Shown here piece by piece: positions 22,514 to 33,191 of a stretch of DNA of 45,029 nucleotides (positions within the stretch are counted from its first letter, which is position 1; each line of letters starts with the position of its first letter). Source of the DNA: Pseudomonadales bacterium (GTDB lineage: Bacteria; Pseudomonadota; Gammaproteobacteria; Pseudomonadales; Natronospirillaceae); assembly GCA_022968985.1 (NCBI GenBank), contig JALJPK010000027.1, positions 1 through 45,029 of the forward strand, in the 5' to 3' direction. Position numbers and translations under genes: made by a program. Below the pieces are notes generated by a model, which was given only the letters and a program-made list of their open reading frames with translations, was not told the origin of the DNA and ran no database searches.

Positions 22514-25150
22514 ATGAGCGAACTAAATACAATCTACTTAAAAGATTATCAAGCACCTGCTTTTCTGATTCAAAAAACACGGCTTACATTCGAAATATTC
22601 CAAGAGTTTACCTTAGTTCGATCTCATATAACCTTTATTCAAAACCCAAGTCGTAATGATAAACCCAGTACTTTAGATTTATTTGGTAAACAATTGGATC
22701 TTCAGTCGTTATCAATTGACGATGTGCTGCTTGACGATAATCAATTTGATTATAAAGACGATGTGTTATTAATTGAGAATTTACCAAAGGCTTTTATATT
22801 CGAAGCGGTTGTTAAAATTTACCCAGATAAAAATACATCATTAGAAGGTCTTTACCTTTCCAATGGGATGTATTGCACACAATGTGAAGCGCAGGGATTT
22901 CGAAAAATTACATTTTATCCTGATCGCCCAGACGTCATGTGCGAGTTTGAAACACGTATTGAAGCGGATGTTAAAGGCTATCCCGTATTACTTTCTAACG
23001 GAAACCTATTAGAAAGTGGTGAACTTGAGGGTGATCGTCACTTCGCCGTTTGGCAAGATCCGTTTAAAAAACCTTGTTATTTATTTGCTTTAGTAGCGGG
23101 AGATTTAGATGTAAAAGAAGATTATTTTATTACATTTGAAGGTAAAAAAGTCGCACTTAAGATCTTTGTTGAATCGCATAATATGCATAAAACACAATTT
23201 GCCATGCGCTCTCTTATACGCTCAATGAAATGGGATGAAGAACGTTTTGGCAGAGCTTATGATTTAGATTTGTTTATGATTGTAGCGGTTGACCATTTTA
23301 ATATGGGTGCGATGGAAAACAAAGGTCTAAATATATTTAACTCGGCATTAGTTTTGGCGGATGAAGTCACCACAACAGATAGCGGTTTTGAGCGTATTGA
23401 AGGGGTTATTGGTCATGAATATTTCCATAACTGGTCGGGTAATCGAGTGACTTGTCGCGATTGGTTTCAATTAAGTCTAAAAGAAGGCTTTACTGTTTTT
23501 CGTGATTCAGAATTTACAGCGGATTTACACGATCGTGCTGTCAAAAGAATTGATGATGTAAACTTATTAAAAACCATGCAGTTTGCAGAAGACGCAGGCC
23601 CGATGGCACATCCAATTCGTCCCGCTTCTTATGTGGAAATTAATAACTTTTACACATTAACAGTATATGAAAAAGGCGCCGAAGTAGTGCGTATGATTCA
23701 TACTATTTTGGGTGAAAAAACCTTTAGAAAAGGCAGTGATTTGTATTTTGATCGTTTTGATGGTCAAGCGGTGACAACTGAAGATTTTGTTGCATGTATG
23801 CAAGAAGTCAGCGGTCGTGATTTTGCACAATTCCAGCGTTGGTATGATCAAGCAGGCACACCTGTTGTAGAAGTGTTTGAGCACTTTGATCAAGCAAGTG
23901 GCACGTACACATTAAAATTTAGGCAATCTTGTCCGCCTTCAATCAATCAATCGAAAAAATTGACGTTTCATATCCCAATTAAAATGGCGCTGTTACATAA
24001 AGCGGATCAATCGAAACTAGATTTATCTGGCATTGAGGAGTTTGATACACAAACACAGGTGTATCATTTAACAAAAGACGAGCAAATAATAACCATTGAA
24101 AATTTAACAACTAAACCCGTAGCGAGTTTGTTGCGTGATTTCTCAGCGCCTATCAAACTTATCTTTAAACGCTCAAAAGAAGAGTTAGCCTATTTGTTAA
24201 GTCATGATGACAATGGATTTAATCAATTTGACGCAGGTCAAACATTGATGCAAATGCATTTAATTGAGCAATATCAAAACTTAAAAGAGGGTAACGCTTA
24301 TGTAGTTGATGAAGCGTTATTAAGTGCAATGGACCAAGTCTTCAAAAATGAATTGTTATCCAATGCGATTAAAGCGTCAATGTTGACATTGCCAAGTTTC
24401 AGTTATTTATCGGACCAAATCGATAAAGTGGATGTTGATCTATTATTAGATTTATTAACCCAGTGCAAAACCCAAATAGCGTTGAAATTTGAAAAAGTAT
24501 TATTGACTACATTTAATACATTAAATGATGATGTTAAATACGAATTTGAAGCCAAACAAGTAGGCAAAAGAAGTTTTAAATCGTTATGTTTAGGTTATTT
24601 GTCAAGAATCAAAGCACATCAAGCTTTGGCTGCTTCCACTTACAATCAATCGTCCAATATGACCGATACCGCTTTAGCATTAAATATTATTGCTAATGGC
24701 GATGATAAAAAACAAAAACAAAAAGTATTTACGCAATTTTATGCTAAGTGGAAACAAGACACACAAATGGTTGAGCAGTGGTTGGCGATTCAGGCAAGGG
24801 GGGATGACACTTCTTTAGCTGATATAAAGTTGTTAATGGCCCACGAAGCGTTTGATATCAAAACACCTAATAAAGTGCGAAGTGTAATTGGTGCGTTTGC
24901 AATGGGTAATCCCGTGCATTTTCATGCTAAAGATGGCTCGGGTTATGAATTTTTAGCGGACCAAATATTGGTCTTAAATGAACTCAATCCACAGATCGCA
25001 AGTCGATTATGTGGGGCTTTAACTCATTTTAAACGATACGATGATCGACGTAGTGAGCAAATGTTGGCTCAGCTAAATCGAATTAATGCATGCAACACAT
25101 TAAGTAAAGATGTAAAAGAAGTGATCACACGCTCCATCCAAAGCGCATAA
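22514..25150 (+). CDS. pepN: Aminopeptidase N (M1 family)
   Basis: Zinc metalloaminopeptidase, 878 aa, the usual length of gammaproteobacterial PepN. Exopeptidase motif GAMEN at 265-269; zinc site HEYFHNW from 301 with the downstream Glu in LKEGFTVFRD. The middle and C-terminal domains match the superhelical part of the family. AAGGG lies 6 bp before the ATG and directly after a terminator hairpin. Because no room remains for a promoter between hairpin and start, transcription probably passes through the hairpin. The stop is only 3 bp from the stop of the convergent membrane protein gene. Confidence 0.96.
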   Translation: MSELNTIYLKDYQAPAFLIQKTRLTFEIFQEFTLVRSHITFIQNPSRNDKPSTLDLFGKQLDLQSLSIDDVLLDDNQFDYKDDVLLIENLPKAFIFEAVVKIYPDKNTSLEGLYLSNGMYCTQCEAQGFRKITFYPDRPDVMCEFETRIEADVKGYPVLLSNGNLLESGELEGDRHFAVWQDPFKKPCYLFALVAGDLDVKEDYFITFEGKKVALKIFVESHNMHKTQFAMRSLIRSMKWDEERFGRAYDLDLFMIVAVDHFNMGAMENKGLNIFNSALVLADEVTTTDSGFERIEGVIGHEYFHNWSGNRVTCRDWFQLSLKEGFTVFRDSEFTADLHDRAVKRIDDVNLLKTMQFAEDAGPMAHPIRPASYVEINNFYTLTVYEKGAEVVRMIHTILGEKTFRKGSDLYFDRFDGQAVTTEDFVACMQEVSGRDFAQFQRWYDQAGTPVVEVFEHFDQASGTYTLKFRQSCPPSINQSKKLTFHIPIKMALLHKADQSKLDLSGIEEFDTQTQVYHLTKDEQIITIENLTTKPVASLLRDFSAPIKLIFKRSKEELAYLLSHDDNGFNQFDAGQTLMQMHLIEQYQNLKEGNAYVVDEALLSAMDQVFKNELLSNAIKASMLTLPSFSYLSDQIDKVDVDLLLDLLTQCKTQIALKFEKVLLTTFNTLNDDVKYEFEAKQVGKRSFKSLCLGYLSRIKAHQALAASTYNQSSNMTDTALALNIIANGDDKKQKQKVFTQFYAKWKQDTQMVEQWLAIQARGDDTSLADIKLLMAHEAFDIKTPNKVRSVIGAFAMGNPVHFHAKDGSGYEFLADQILVLNELNPQIASRLCGALTHFKRYDDRRSEQMLAQLNRINACNTLSKDVKEVITRSIQSA

Positions 25151-25153
25151 GTT

Positions 25154-25957
25154 TTAGAACATATTTTGTATTGATGTCACTAGAGTGGATTGATGTCCAT
25201 TAATCATCCACTCTATAGTTAAAGCGATAGGCACTAAGATTATTGCATGTATAAAATAAAGGGGGAGCGATCGTTGCCCCATCCAGCTTAATATTCTAAA
25301 TACTTTAATATTCGGTAAATTTGCTACTTTAATATTTGAGTGTCCAATAAATATGCCAATTAATATTAAGCCAAACCACGGAATAAAATAGGTGATGTCA
25401 AATGTGGAGTTGGGTAAATTTAATAACGGTTGTAAAAAATCAAATAGGAATTGAAGGCTGAAATAAAATGGTAAATTTTGAATGCTGTATTGTTCGATCA
25501 ATTGTTGGCTGATTTGAGGTGTCAATTGACCTGATACAAAAAAATGTCCAAGTATAATAGTGCAACCTACAAAAAGGGACGTTTTAGGAAGAAACGAAAA
25601 GGGAATGGCGATGAAAGTAGAAATAAATAAGAATTGCAAAATCCCAAAATAAATCCAATGATCAGGAACAATTAAATAAGTGGCAATTGAAATCGTTAAT
25701 GCACCAACCCCCAGTTTACCCGTTCTAAATAAAAATGATTGCCATTTATAACCACGTTTGGCTTGAAGCGCTAAACCAAACCCGACACATCCTAAAAACA
25801 AAGTCATAACAATAAGTCTTGATAAATAGACTTTGGGGTCATCATAACTAAAGCGCCATCCTGAGAAATTACTTAGATAATAAAAAAAATGAAACATAGC
25901 CATACTAGAAATGGCTAGGCCCCTAATGACATCTAAATTTAATGAACGTTGGTACAT
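25154..25957 (-). CDS. DUF1624 / heparan-alpha-glucosaminide acetyltransferase-like membrane protein
   Basis: 267 aa with about seven to eight hydrophobic segments. The N-terminus MYQRSLNLDVIRGLAISSMAMFHFFYYLSNF has the L-D-x-I-R-G-L-A-I...F-H-F-x-Y pattern of DUF1624 and related integral membrane acyltransferases. The C-terminus shows LSWMGQRSLPLYFIHAIIL. Such proteins may move acyl groups across the membrane, but this member has no known substrate. It converges on pepN with a 3-bp gap, leaving no separate terminator. It is divergent from a possible small membrane protein at 26035. Confidence 0.75.
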   Translation of the reverse strand: MYQRSLNLDVIRGLAISSMAMFHFFYYLSNFSGWRFSYDDPKVYLSRLIVMTLFLGCVGFGLALQAKRGYKWQSFLFRTGKLGVGALTISIATYLIVPDHWIYFGILQFLFISTFIAIPFSFLPKTSLFVGCTIILGHFFVSGQLTPQISQQLIEQYSIQNLPFYFSLQFLFDFLQPLLNLPNSTFDITYFIPWFGLILIGIFIGHSNIKVANLPNIKVFRILSWMGQRSLPLYFIHAIILVPIALTIEWMINGHQSTLVTSIQNMF

Positions 25958-26034
25958 AATTAAATAATCTAAACAGGATGAATAAGCTTAATGATTTCAG
26001 TTGTACTGGATCAAATCAAGGGTTTAATTGATAT

Positions 26035-26184
26035 ATGAATAATGCTTTGCAAACAAAGAGTTGGAAAAAACTAGTCATTTTAATCTGGTACTTTCTAATT
26101 GATTGCTTAATTTTAGGGGTGATGGTTTCTCGGTCAATTAAAAAAATAAGACGCGAAGGGGTTGAAGTCTTATTAATAAATTGA
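26035..26184 (+). CDS. Possible 49-aa single-span membrane protein
   Basis: ATG 26035 opens 49 codons: a polar N-terminus with KSWKK, one hydrophobic segment (KLVILIWYFLIDCLILGVMV), then a basic SRSIKKIRREG stretch and VEVLLIN. The charge pattern favours a real small inner-membrane protein. AAGGG lies about 12 bp before the ATG, which is far but usable. The opposite-strand frame here lacks any protein-like features. No family is recognised. It precedes the FrnE-like gene by 59 bp. Confidence 0.45.
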   Translation: MNNALQTKSWKKLVILIWYFLIDCLILGVMVSRSIKKIRREGVEVLLIN

Positions 26185-26243
26185 AAATTAATTAATAGTC
26201 TCAATATACAAAGCAATGATTAAACTTTAAAAGTAGATGATCA

Positions 26244-26912
26244 ATGAGTAAAAAGCAGATTCAATTAGATATTATTTCAGACGTAATGTGTCCATGGTGT
26301 ATTGTTGGTTACAAACAGTTATTACCCGCTCTTGATCAATTTAAAGACGAAGTCGATTTTGTTGTGAATTGGCAACCCTTTGAGCTTAATCCGAATATGC
26401 CTGAAAAAGGGCAGGAACTTAGGGAGCATTTACACGAAAAATATGGCTCCACTGATGAAGAAAGTAAGCAGAATCGAAAAAGATTAGAGGATATTGGGAA
26501 GGATCTGGATTTTACATTTAAGTTTACAGATGAATCAAAAATCGTGAATTCTTTTTCAGCGCATCAGCTTTTGACCTATGCGTTTGAGCAGGGTCAAAAA
26601 ACTAATAATAAACAATTACAAACTAATGTGAAATTATCCTTATTCAAAGCGCATTTTTCGGATGCAAGAGATGTCAGCGATATCAATGTGTTAATTGAAG
26701 TTGCGCTTGAGAATGGTTTAGCTAAATCAGAAGTAAGCAGGATACTTAACAATCAAACTTATGCTCAAAATGTAAGAGAATCCCAGCAAAAATGGATGCA
26801 AAATGGTATTAATGCGGTGCCAGCAGTTGTGGTTAATATGAAGTATCTATTATCGGGAGCGCAGCCCACACAAAGTTATATTGACGTCATTAATAATGTA
26901 CTAAAAGCATAA
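26244..26912 (+). CDS. FrnE-like DsbA-family oxidoreductase
   Basis: 222 aa thioredoxin-fold protein with the CPWC active site at 16-19, right after the first strand (LDIISDVM), and the cis-Pro at 193 in INAVPAVVV. The helical insert (about 60-170) fits the FrnE group of DsbA-like proteins, which act in the cytoplasm in polyketide-linked or oxidative-stress contexts. There is no signal peptide, which agrees. Substrate is unknown. The next gene encodes a secreted Cys-containing protein, but a functional link would need export and is not implied by the sequence. Confidence 0.88.
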   Translation: MSKKQIQLDIISDVMCPWCIVGYKQLLPALDQFKDEVDFVVNWQPFELNPNMPEKGQELREHLHEKYGSTDEESKQNRKRLEDIGKDLDFTFKFTDESKIVNSFSAHQLLTYAFEQGQKTNNKQLQTNVKLSLFKAHFSDARDVSDINVLIEVALENGLAKSEVSRILNNQTYAQNVRESQQKWMQNGINAVPAVVVNMKYLLSGAQPTQSYIDVINNVLKA

Positions 26913-27014
26913 AATATTATTATATGCAGTTAATAACGTTAAGTTATGATCTTGAGCGGTTTTAAATTACAATTTAGATGTATATGTGATTGATAATAAA
27001 TAGTTGGAAAGAAA

Positions 27015-27431
27015 ATGAAAAAGATGTATGTGATGATTGCCTGTTTGTGCTGTATTAGTTTTTATTCTAGTGCTCAAGAATGTTCCACTCAAGCGTTGTC
27101 GGCTTTTTGTAAACTCGAAAAAAAGCTAGATGATTTAATAAATTCAGTGGATTTAAATCAGTTTAAATCCCAACAAACATTAGAGGCCTACTCTCATGAA
27201 GCCTGTGTGGTCAGCACATTACATACAGCAACCAATACAAACAGTAATTTGATTGTAAAAGCGGTTTGCTTAAATAAATTCAGTATCGCTTGGATGCAAA
27301 ATATAAGGGGCTTAAATAATTTAAAAATCGATAGGTTAGATCAAGAAATAAGTGAAAATAATGCCTCTTTGACCAGAATGAATGAATTAATTGAGACTAA
27401 AAAAGCAGAAATAAAACAATTAAAACAATAA
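27015..27431 (+). CDS. Secreted or periplasmic protein of unknown function
   Basis: 138 aa with a signal peptide (MKKMYVMIACLCCISFYSSA, likely cleaved after Ala20). The mature part has four Cys (23, 32, 64, 85), which could form two disulfides, and a C-terminal coiled-coil-like helix (about 105-138: EISENN...MNELIETKKAEIKQL). No family is recognised. GGAAAG precedes the ATG. It lies 149 bp before lepA, which has its own promoter. Confidence 0.6.
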   Translation: MKKMYVMIACLCCISFYSSAQECSTQALSAFCKLEKKLDDLINSVDLNQFKSQQTLEAYSHEACVVSTLHTATNTNSNLIVKAVCLNKFSIAWMQNIRGLNNLKIDRLDQEISENNASLTRMNELIETKKAEIKQLKQ

Positions 27432-27540
27432 TTCAGTGTTAATTTGAGAGTTAATTCGGTCTATTAAGTGCGCTTGATTCGATTAAAGGTCATAAACAGT
27501 AGCAGTTAGTTGGAAAACGGATGTTAATCGATGGGGTGTT

Positions 27541-27549
27541 TGTTATAAT
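27541..27549 (+). promoter_or_regulatory. Extended -10 promoter of lepA
   Basis: TGTTATAAT matches the TGnTATAAT extended -10 exactly. It lies 32 bp before the lepA GTG. A -35 is weak (TGTTAA at 27522-27527, 16 bp upstream). It probably drives the lepA-lepB-rnc-era-recO-acpS series. Confidence 0.6.
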
Positions 27550-27580
27550 CGCCCCCTTTTTTATATTCTGAGTATATTAC

Positions 27581-29380
27581 GTGAGCGATTTATCTTTAAT
27601 TCGTAACTTTTCAATTATTGCCCACATTGATCATGGCAAATCGACTCTTGCCGATCGTTTCATTCAAAACTGTGAAGGTTTATCAAACCGTGAAATGTCA
27701 GCACAGGTTCTAGATTCAATGGATATTGAACGTGAACGCGGCATTACCATCAAAGCACAATCCGTAACATTAAATTACACTGCAAATGACGGTGAAACTT
27801 ACCAATTAAACTTCATTGATACACCAGGTCACGTGGATTTCACTTACGAAGTCTCGCGCTCGTTAGCTGCATGTGAAGGTGCATTATTAGTGGTTGATGC
27901 CGCTCAAGGTGTTGAAGCACAGTCTGTGGCTAACTGTTACACCGCACTTGAAATGGACTTAGAAGTCATGCCCGTTTTAAATAAAATAGATTTACCGCAA
28001 GCAGAACCCGAGCGTGTATCTGAAGAAATTGAAGATATTATTGGTATTGATGCAACTGACGCCGTTCAGTGCTCGGCAAAAAGTGGTTTTGGTATTGATG
28101 AAGTATTAGAGCGCTTAGTTAAAACCATTCCGGCACCCGTTGGAAATATTGACGGTCCATTACAAGCGCTTATTATCGACTCTTGGTTTGATAACTACTT
28201 AGGGGTTGTTTCCTTAATACGTGTTAAACATGGTCTTATCAAAAAAGGCGATAAAATTTACATTAAATCAACAGGTCGTCATCATTTAGTGGATGCAGTG
28301 GGTATTTTTACTCCTAAACGTGTTGTGACTAAAGAATTAAAAGCCGGTGAAGTGGGTTTTATTTGCGCCACTATTAAAGACATTCATGGTGCACCAGTAG
28401 GTGATACGATTACACATTTAAAAACACCGGATGTGGATGCGTTACCTGGTTTCCAAAAAGTAAAACCTCAAGTTTACGCGGGAGTGTTTCCTGTATCAGG
28501 TGATGATTTTGAAGATTTTCGTGATGCATTAGAAAAATTAAGCTTAAACGATGCATCATTGTTTTATGAACCAGAAAGCTCAGATGCCCTTGGTTTTGGT
28601 TTTCGTTGTGGTTTCCTAGGTATGTTACACATGGAAATCATTCAAGAGCGTTTAGAGCGTGAATATAATCTTGATTTAATCACCACAGCACCCACCGTTG
28701 TTTATCAAATTGTTAAAAACAATGGCGAAGTGATGGAAGTCGATAGCCCTTCTAAGTTACCAGACACTGGGTCAATTCAAGAAATGAGAGAACCTATTGT
28801 GCGCGCTAATATTTTGGTGCCACAAGAGTATTTAGGTAACGTGATTACGTTGTGTGTTGATCGACGTGGTGTGCAAGTTGAAATGAATTTCATGGCAAAT
28901 CAGGTATCGCTTACTTATGATTTACCCATGGCAGAAGTGGTAATGGACTTCTTCGATCGATTAAAATCTGTATCTAAAGGGTTTGCATCGTTAGACTTTA
29001 ATTTCGAACGTTTTGAAGAAGCTGCTTTAGTGCGTTTGGATGTGTTGGTGAATTCTGAGCGTGTGGATGCATTAGCCGTTATTATGCATAAAGATTTAGT
29101 CAGAACACGTGGCCGTTTATTATGTGAAAAAATGAAAGAGTTGATTCCACGCCAAATGTTTGATGTAGCTATTCAAGCGGCAATGGGTAATCAGGTTATT
29201 GCACGTACCACTGTAAAAGCCCTTAGGAAAAACGTAACCGCAAAATGTTACGGTGGCGATATTTCACGTAAGAAAAAACTACTACAAAAACAAAAAGATG
29301 GTAAAAAACGTATGAAACAAGTGGGTAATGTCGAGATTCCACAAGATGCATTCATGGCCGTTCTTAAGTTAGATAGTTAA
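27581..29380 (+). CDS. lepA: Elongation factor 4 (LepA) GTPase
   Basis: Ribosome-bound translational GTPase. 599 aa, standard length. G1 is [10 protein letters not shown], the switch region is [11 protein letters not shown]3 is DTPGHVDF and G4 is NKID. The C-terminus has the LepA-specific [24 protein letters not shown] segment. The start is GTG, with an extended -10 promoter 32 bp ahead and little leader room for a good ribosome site. It heads a tightly spaced operon with lepB 52 bp downstream. Confidence 0.97.
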   Translation: MSDLSLIRNFSIIAHIDHGKSTLADRFIQNCEGLSNREMSAQVLDSMDIERERGITIKAQSVTLNYTANDGETYQLNFIDTPGHVDFTYEVSRSLAACEGALLVVDAAQGVEAQSVANCYTALEMDLEVMPVLNKIDLPQAEPERVSEEIEDIIGIDATDAVQCSAKSGFGIDEVLERLVKTIPAPVGNIDGPLQALIIDSWFDNYLGVVSLIRVKHGLIKKGDKIYIKSTGRHHLVDAVGIFTPKRVVTKELKAGEVGFICATIKDIHGAPVGDTITHLKTPDVDALPGFQKVKPQVYAGVFPVSGDDFEDFRDALEKLSLNDASLFYEPESSDALGFGFRCGFLGMLHMEIIQERLEREYNLDLITTAPTVVYQIVKNNGEVMEVDSPSKLPDTGSIQEMREPIVRANILVPQEYLGNVITLCVDRRGVQVEMNFMANQVSLTYDLPMAEVVMDFFDRLKSVSKGFASLDFNFERFEEAALVRLDVLVNSERVDALAVIMHKDLVRTRGRLLCEKMKELIPRQMFDVAIQAAMGNQVIARTTVKALRKNVTAKCYGGDISRKKKLLQKQKDGKKRMKQVGNVEIPQDAFMAVLKLDS

Positions 29381-29432
29381 TTTTATAGATACATTAACCA
29401 GTTAAAATAATAATTAAAATTGGATAGTTAAT

Positions 29433-30533
29433 ATGTTTTCAACTTTTGCGATTATAACGATTGCACTTATTACCGCTTGTTTTGCTGAGGCTTTGTTTAT
29501 AGGGCGCAGGCGTTTGATTGTAGCAACGGGTGAATCAAGTAATGATGATTTAAAAAAAGCGCTGCATGGCGATAAAATTACTTTTTTATTGCATTATGCT
29601 TTTATTGTATCTTTGGTTCCATTGATCATTTATGCGATTAAAGAAAGTGCAAATTTTGAATTGATGTTAGTCATCGCGGCACTAAGCGGTATTGTTTTAG
29701 CTATTATTGATAAATTATTATTTAAAAACCATCGTACCAATGTACAAGTGTTGATATTAGAGCGTAAAAACGATGAATACTCGCAATACGCCGATCATGA
29801 AAGCGGAATTATGGAATGGGGGAAGTCTTTTTATCCTATTCTAATTATTGTGATCTGTTTACGTGGTTTTTTGTTTGAGCCGTTTCAAATTCCATCAGGT
29901 TCAATGTTGCCCACTTTACGTGTGGGTGACTTTTTAGTTGTTAATAAATTTACTTACGGTCTGCGTTTACCTGTATTGGGTACTGAAATTGTTGATTTTA
30001 ATGATCCACAAAAAGGCGATGTGATAGTTTTCAAAAAATATAGAGATACATTTGAAGAGCAAGAGCCTAGGTCAAATGGTTATGAAACTTGGATTAAGCG
30101 GATTATTGCAGCACCAGGTGATAGCTTCATGATTGATTATGAAAATCGTTTTATATATATTAATGGTAAGAGGCTATCAAAAATTAAATTAGATACCATA
30201 TGGGATCAACAAGCTAAGTTTGAAACAGATATTTTCGAAGAGGTTATTAATGGCGTCTCACATAGTATTTACAATAACAGCCCAAAAATGAGCGTAGCAG
30301 GTAAATATTTCAGTATGGCTACGAATTCTGATGGTGCAATATTTTTATCAGGTGTCGCAGAAATAGTGCCAGAAGGTAAATATTTTGTTATGGGTGACAA
30401 TAGGGATGGTAGTCATGACGGTCGATTTATTGGTTACATTAAAGAAGAAGATATAGTAGGCAAGGCATCCTTTATTTGGATGCATTTAGAGAATTTCAAA
30501 CCTTCATTTACACGAAACGGGAGCATTAACTAA
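29433..30533 (+). CDS. lepB: Signal peptidase I
   Basis: Membrane serine protease that removes signal peptides on the outer face of the inner membrane. 366 aa, a bit longer than E. coli LepB, with extra length at the N-terminal segments (three hydrophobic stretches before the catalytic domain). Catalytic Ser157 is in IPSGSMLPTL and Lys222 in WIKRIIAAPGD. Box E reads VMGDNRDGSHDGR, with Gly in place of the usual Asn and Ser. Its TAA overlaps the ATG of the DUF4845 gene by one base. Confidence 0.96.
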   Translation: MFSTFAIITIALITACFAEALFIGRRRLIVATGESSNDDLKKALHGDKITFLLHYAFIVSLVPLIIYAIKESANFELMLVIAALSGIVLAIIDKLLFKNHRTNVQVLILERKNDEYSQYADHESGIMEWGKSFYPILIIVICLRGFLFEPFQIPSGSMLPTLRVGDFLVVNKFTYGLRLPVLGTEIVDFNDPQKGDVIVFKKYRDTFEEQEPRSNGYETWIKRIIAAPGDSFMIDYENRFIYINGKRLSKIKLDTIWDQQAKFETDIFEEVINGVSHSIYNNSPKMSVAGKYFSMATNSDGAIFLSGVAEIVPEGKYFVMGDNRDGSHDGRFIGYIKEEDIVGKASFIWMHLENFKPSFTRNGSIN

Positions 30534-30898
30534 TGATTCAATCACAAAAAGGCGCGTCACTTTTATCAATAGGTATTCTTATTGCGGTAGTTTTGTTTTT
30601 TGCAAAATTTGGCATTGAAGTCATTCCAAAATATTTAACTCAATTAGAGTATGTAAAACATATTGAGTCAACAATCAGTAAGTTTGAGCCCAATACTGTG
30701 ATCACTAAAAATCAGTTTTATGGTACGTTTAACAGAACTGTAAAAACAAGTAATTGGAATCGCAGAATTCAAGATGATGTTACGTTTGTGCGTAAAAATG
30801 ATCAATATGAAATTACATTGGATTATATCACTACCTCAAATCTGTTTTTTGATATTGATGTTTCGATCCATTTTAATGAGGTGATTACATTTAATTAA
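30533..30898 (+). CDS. DUF4845 family membrane-anchored protein
   Basis: 121 aa with one N-terminal membrane span ([29 protein letters not shown]) and a soluble C-terminal domain. The position between lepB and rnc and the pattern fit DUF4845, a gammaproteobacterial family of unknown function. It overlaps lepB by one base and ends 2 bp before rnc, so it is translated as part of the operon. Confidence 0.85.
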   Translation: MIQSQKGASLLSIGILIAVVLFFAKFGIEVIPKYLTQLEYVKHIESTISKFEPNTVITKNQFYGTFNRTVKTSNWNRRIQDDVTFVRKNDQYEITLDYITTSNLFFDIDVSIHFNEVITFN

Positions 30899-30900
30899 TT

Positions 30901-31590
30901 ATGGCAATTAAATCATTAGAGCATTTATGCGGTATTATTGGGTATCAATTTAACGATATTTCAAAATTAGAATTGGCTTTAACTCATCGCTCAATTGGTT
31001 ATAAAAATAACGAACGTTTAGAGTTTTTAGGGGATTCGATTTTAAACTTAGCTATTGCAGAGGCTTTGTTCCATCAGTTCCCTAAAGAAAATGAAGGTAA
31101 GTTAAGTCGATTACGTGCCCAAATGGTGAAAGGTGATACTTTGGCTGTTATAGCTAAAGAATTTGGTTTAGGTGACTATTTGCGCTTAGGGCCAGGTGAG
31201 CTAAAAAGCGGTGGCTTTAAACGAGAATCTATTTTGGCTGATACGGTTGAAGCTATTATTGGTGCCATTTCATTGGACAGTGATTGGGAAACCGCTCGAG
31301 TTCGAATTTTAAGTTGGTATCAATCACGCCTCGAAGTATTAGATCCAAAAGATGTGAACGTTAAAGATGCAAAATCACGTTTACAAGAGTTTTTACAAAG
31401 TAGAAAAAAAACACTGCCCGTATATGAAGTGGTGAATATAACCGGTAAAGATCACGATCAAATTTTTGAAGTTAATTGTAAACTTGATGACTTGGATCAT
31501 GTTTTATCAGCAAGAGCTGAAAGCAGAAAAATAGCCGAACAAAAAGTCGCTAAAAAAGCATTAGTCAGCTTAGGAGTTGATAATAAGTGA
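30901..31590 (+). CDS. rnc: Ribonuclease III
   Basis: Cuts double-stranded RNA in rRNA maturation and mRNA turnover. 229 aa. Catalytic signature [17 protein letters not shown] near residue 38, the second acidic cluster [12 protein letters not shown], and a C-terminal dsRNA-binding domain (about 155-226) with KSRLQEFLQ and [16 protein letters not shown]. It ends with a GTGA overlap to era. Confidence 0.97.
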   Translation: MAIKSLEHLCGIIGYQFNDISKLELALTHRSIGYKNNERLEFLGDSILNLAIAEALFHQFPKENEGKLSRLRAQMVKGDTLAVIAKEFGLGDYLRLGPGELKSGGFKRESILADTVEAIIGAISLDSDWETARVRILSWYQSRLEVLDPKDVNVKDAKSRLQEFLQSRKKTLPVYEVVNITGKDHDQIFEVNCKLDDLDHVLSARAESRKIAEQKVAKKALVSLGVDNK

Positions 31591-32492
31591 ACGAATATGA
31601 GTTAAATACACAATGTGGTTTTGTCGCAATTGTGGGAAGACCTAATGTTGGTAAATCAACATTATTAAATAAAATTCTGGGTCAAAAAATATCCATTACA
31701 TCACGTAAACCACAAACTACACGTCAGCAAATTATAGGTATTGATACCGCAGGTGATGTGCAGTCAATTTTTGTGGACACCCCAGGTTTGCATTTACATC
31801 AACCAAAAGCGATCAATCAATATATGAATCGTGCGGCTTCAAGCGCGTTAATTGGTGTGGATGCGGTTGTATTTATTGTTGATAAAATGATTTGGAATGA
31901 AGAGGATGAGTTTGTTTTACAAAAACTTAAACATCTAAAATGTCCTGTTTATTTAGTAATCAATAAAATCGATCAAATCACCGATAAAGAAAAATTATTA
32001 CCGCATATTGAACGAATTGCAAAAATGTATGATTTTAATGAAGTATTTCCAATGTGTGCTTTAAAAGGCTCAAACGTTGAAGAGCTTTTAAAAGTTGTAC
32101 GAAAAGGTTTACCTAAAGGTTTGTTTCATTATGGCGAGGATCAAATCACTGATCGAACTGAGCGTTTTTTAGCCGCTGAAATTGTGCGTGAAAAAATCAT
32201 GCGTCAATTAGGCGATGAAATTCCATATGAAATTGCTGTAGAAATTGAAAAATTCAGTTTCGAAAAACGTATTTTACATATACATTCATTGATATTAGTT
32301 GAGCGTGAAGGGCAAAAACGCATCGTAATTGGTGATAAAGGTGCGCGCTTAAAGTTGATTGGCAGTGAAGCACGCAAAGACATGGAAACCATGTTTGAAT
32401 GTCAGGTTATGTTGCATACTTGGGTGAAAGTGAAAAGTGGGTGGTCAGATGATGATCGTGCACTTCGATCGTTAGGTTATACAGACGATTAA
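31587..32492 (+). CDS. era: GTPase Era
   Basis: GTPase that binds 16S rRNA in small-subunit assembly. 301 aa. G1 [11 protein letters not shown], switch [11 protein letters not shown]3 DTPGLH, G4 NKID, and the C-terminal KH domain ([26 protein letters not shown]). Starts at GTG 31587 overlapping the rnc stop by four bases. recO follows after 3 bp. Confidence 0.97.
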   Translation: MNEYELNTQCGFVAIVGRPNVGKSTLLNKILGQKISITSRKPQTTRQQIIGIDTAGDVQSIFVDTPGLHLHQPKAINQYMNRAASSALIGVDAVVFIVDKMIWNEEDEFVLQKLKHLKCPVYLVINKIDQITDKEKLLPHIERIAKMYDFNEVFPMCALKGSNVEELLKVVRKGLPKGLFHYGEDQITDRTERFLAAEIVREKIMRQLGDEIPYEIAVEIEKFSFEKRILHIHSLILVEREGQKRIVIGDKGARLKLIGSEARKDMETMFECQVMLHTWVKVKSGWSDDDRALRSLGYTDD

Positions 32493-32495
32493 AAA

Positions 32496-33191
32496 ATGGA
32501 CAATTCTTGTCGTTGTATTCTTTTGCATGTGCGAGAATTGTCAGAACATAAAAAAATTCTAGAATGTTTTTCGGAAGAATTTGGGCGAATAGGTTTGGTT
32601 ATTAGTACTAATAATCATATTATTCCAGATTACTTCCGATTAATATCGGTAGAATTTACTGGTGGCACAGGCCTTAAAACACTGCAATCCTACCAGTACG
32701 AGCAAAAATTTATTTCTCTAGATGCCACTAAACAGGTGGCAGCATTATATTTTAATGAACTCCTTTTTTATCTGACTAAACAAAATGATCCCCATGAATG
32801 GTTATTGCCGTTTTACCTTGTAAGTTTAGCTAAATTAAAAAGCGAGAATTCAATTGAATTAATTTTAAGAGAATTTGAATATGAATTGTTAAGCAAAATA
32901 GGTTTTTCAATTAATTTTGAACAAGACGTTGACGGACTACCAATTAATACTGATTTTTGGTATCGATTTTGTCCATTAAAAGGTTTTGAGCGTATCAATC
33001 AACAAGTGAAATATAGTGTTAATGGATCTATGATATTTCAACTTAAACAAAAAAACTGGCAAACGACACCAAATAATAAAATCATTAAATACATTCTAAC
33101 CAGTCAGATAGAAAAGATTTTGGATGGAAAAATTTTAAATTCTAAAGCGCTTTGGCCTAAAAAACACACAAATATTAAGGTAAACAAATGA
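32496..33191 (+). CDS. recO: DNA repair protein RecO
   Basis: 231 aa. The N-terminal OB-fold begins with CRCILLHVRELSEHKKILECFSEEFGRIGLVI and the zinc-free gammaproteobacterial form is suggested by the absence of a Cys cluster. It lies between era and acpS as in the conserved operon. It overlaps acpS by four bases (ATGA). Sequence similarity is moderate, as is normal for RecO, so position supports the call. Confidence 0.85.
   Translation: MDNSCRCILLHVRELSEHKKILECFSEEFGRIGLVISTNNHIIPDYFRLISVEFTGGTGLKTLQSYQYEQKFISLDATKQVAALYFNELLFYLTKQNDPHEWLLPFYLVSLAKLKSENSIELILREFEYELLSKIGFSINFEQDVDGLPINTDFWYRFCPLKGFERINQQVKYSVNGSMIFQLKQKNWQTTPNNKIIKYILTSQIEKILDGKILNSKALWPKKHTNIKVNK

Noticed and set aside
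26016-26216. Minus-strand 66-codon frame
   Set aside because: The plus-strand 49-codon frame in the same place has a more protein-like membrane segment and charge pattern.
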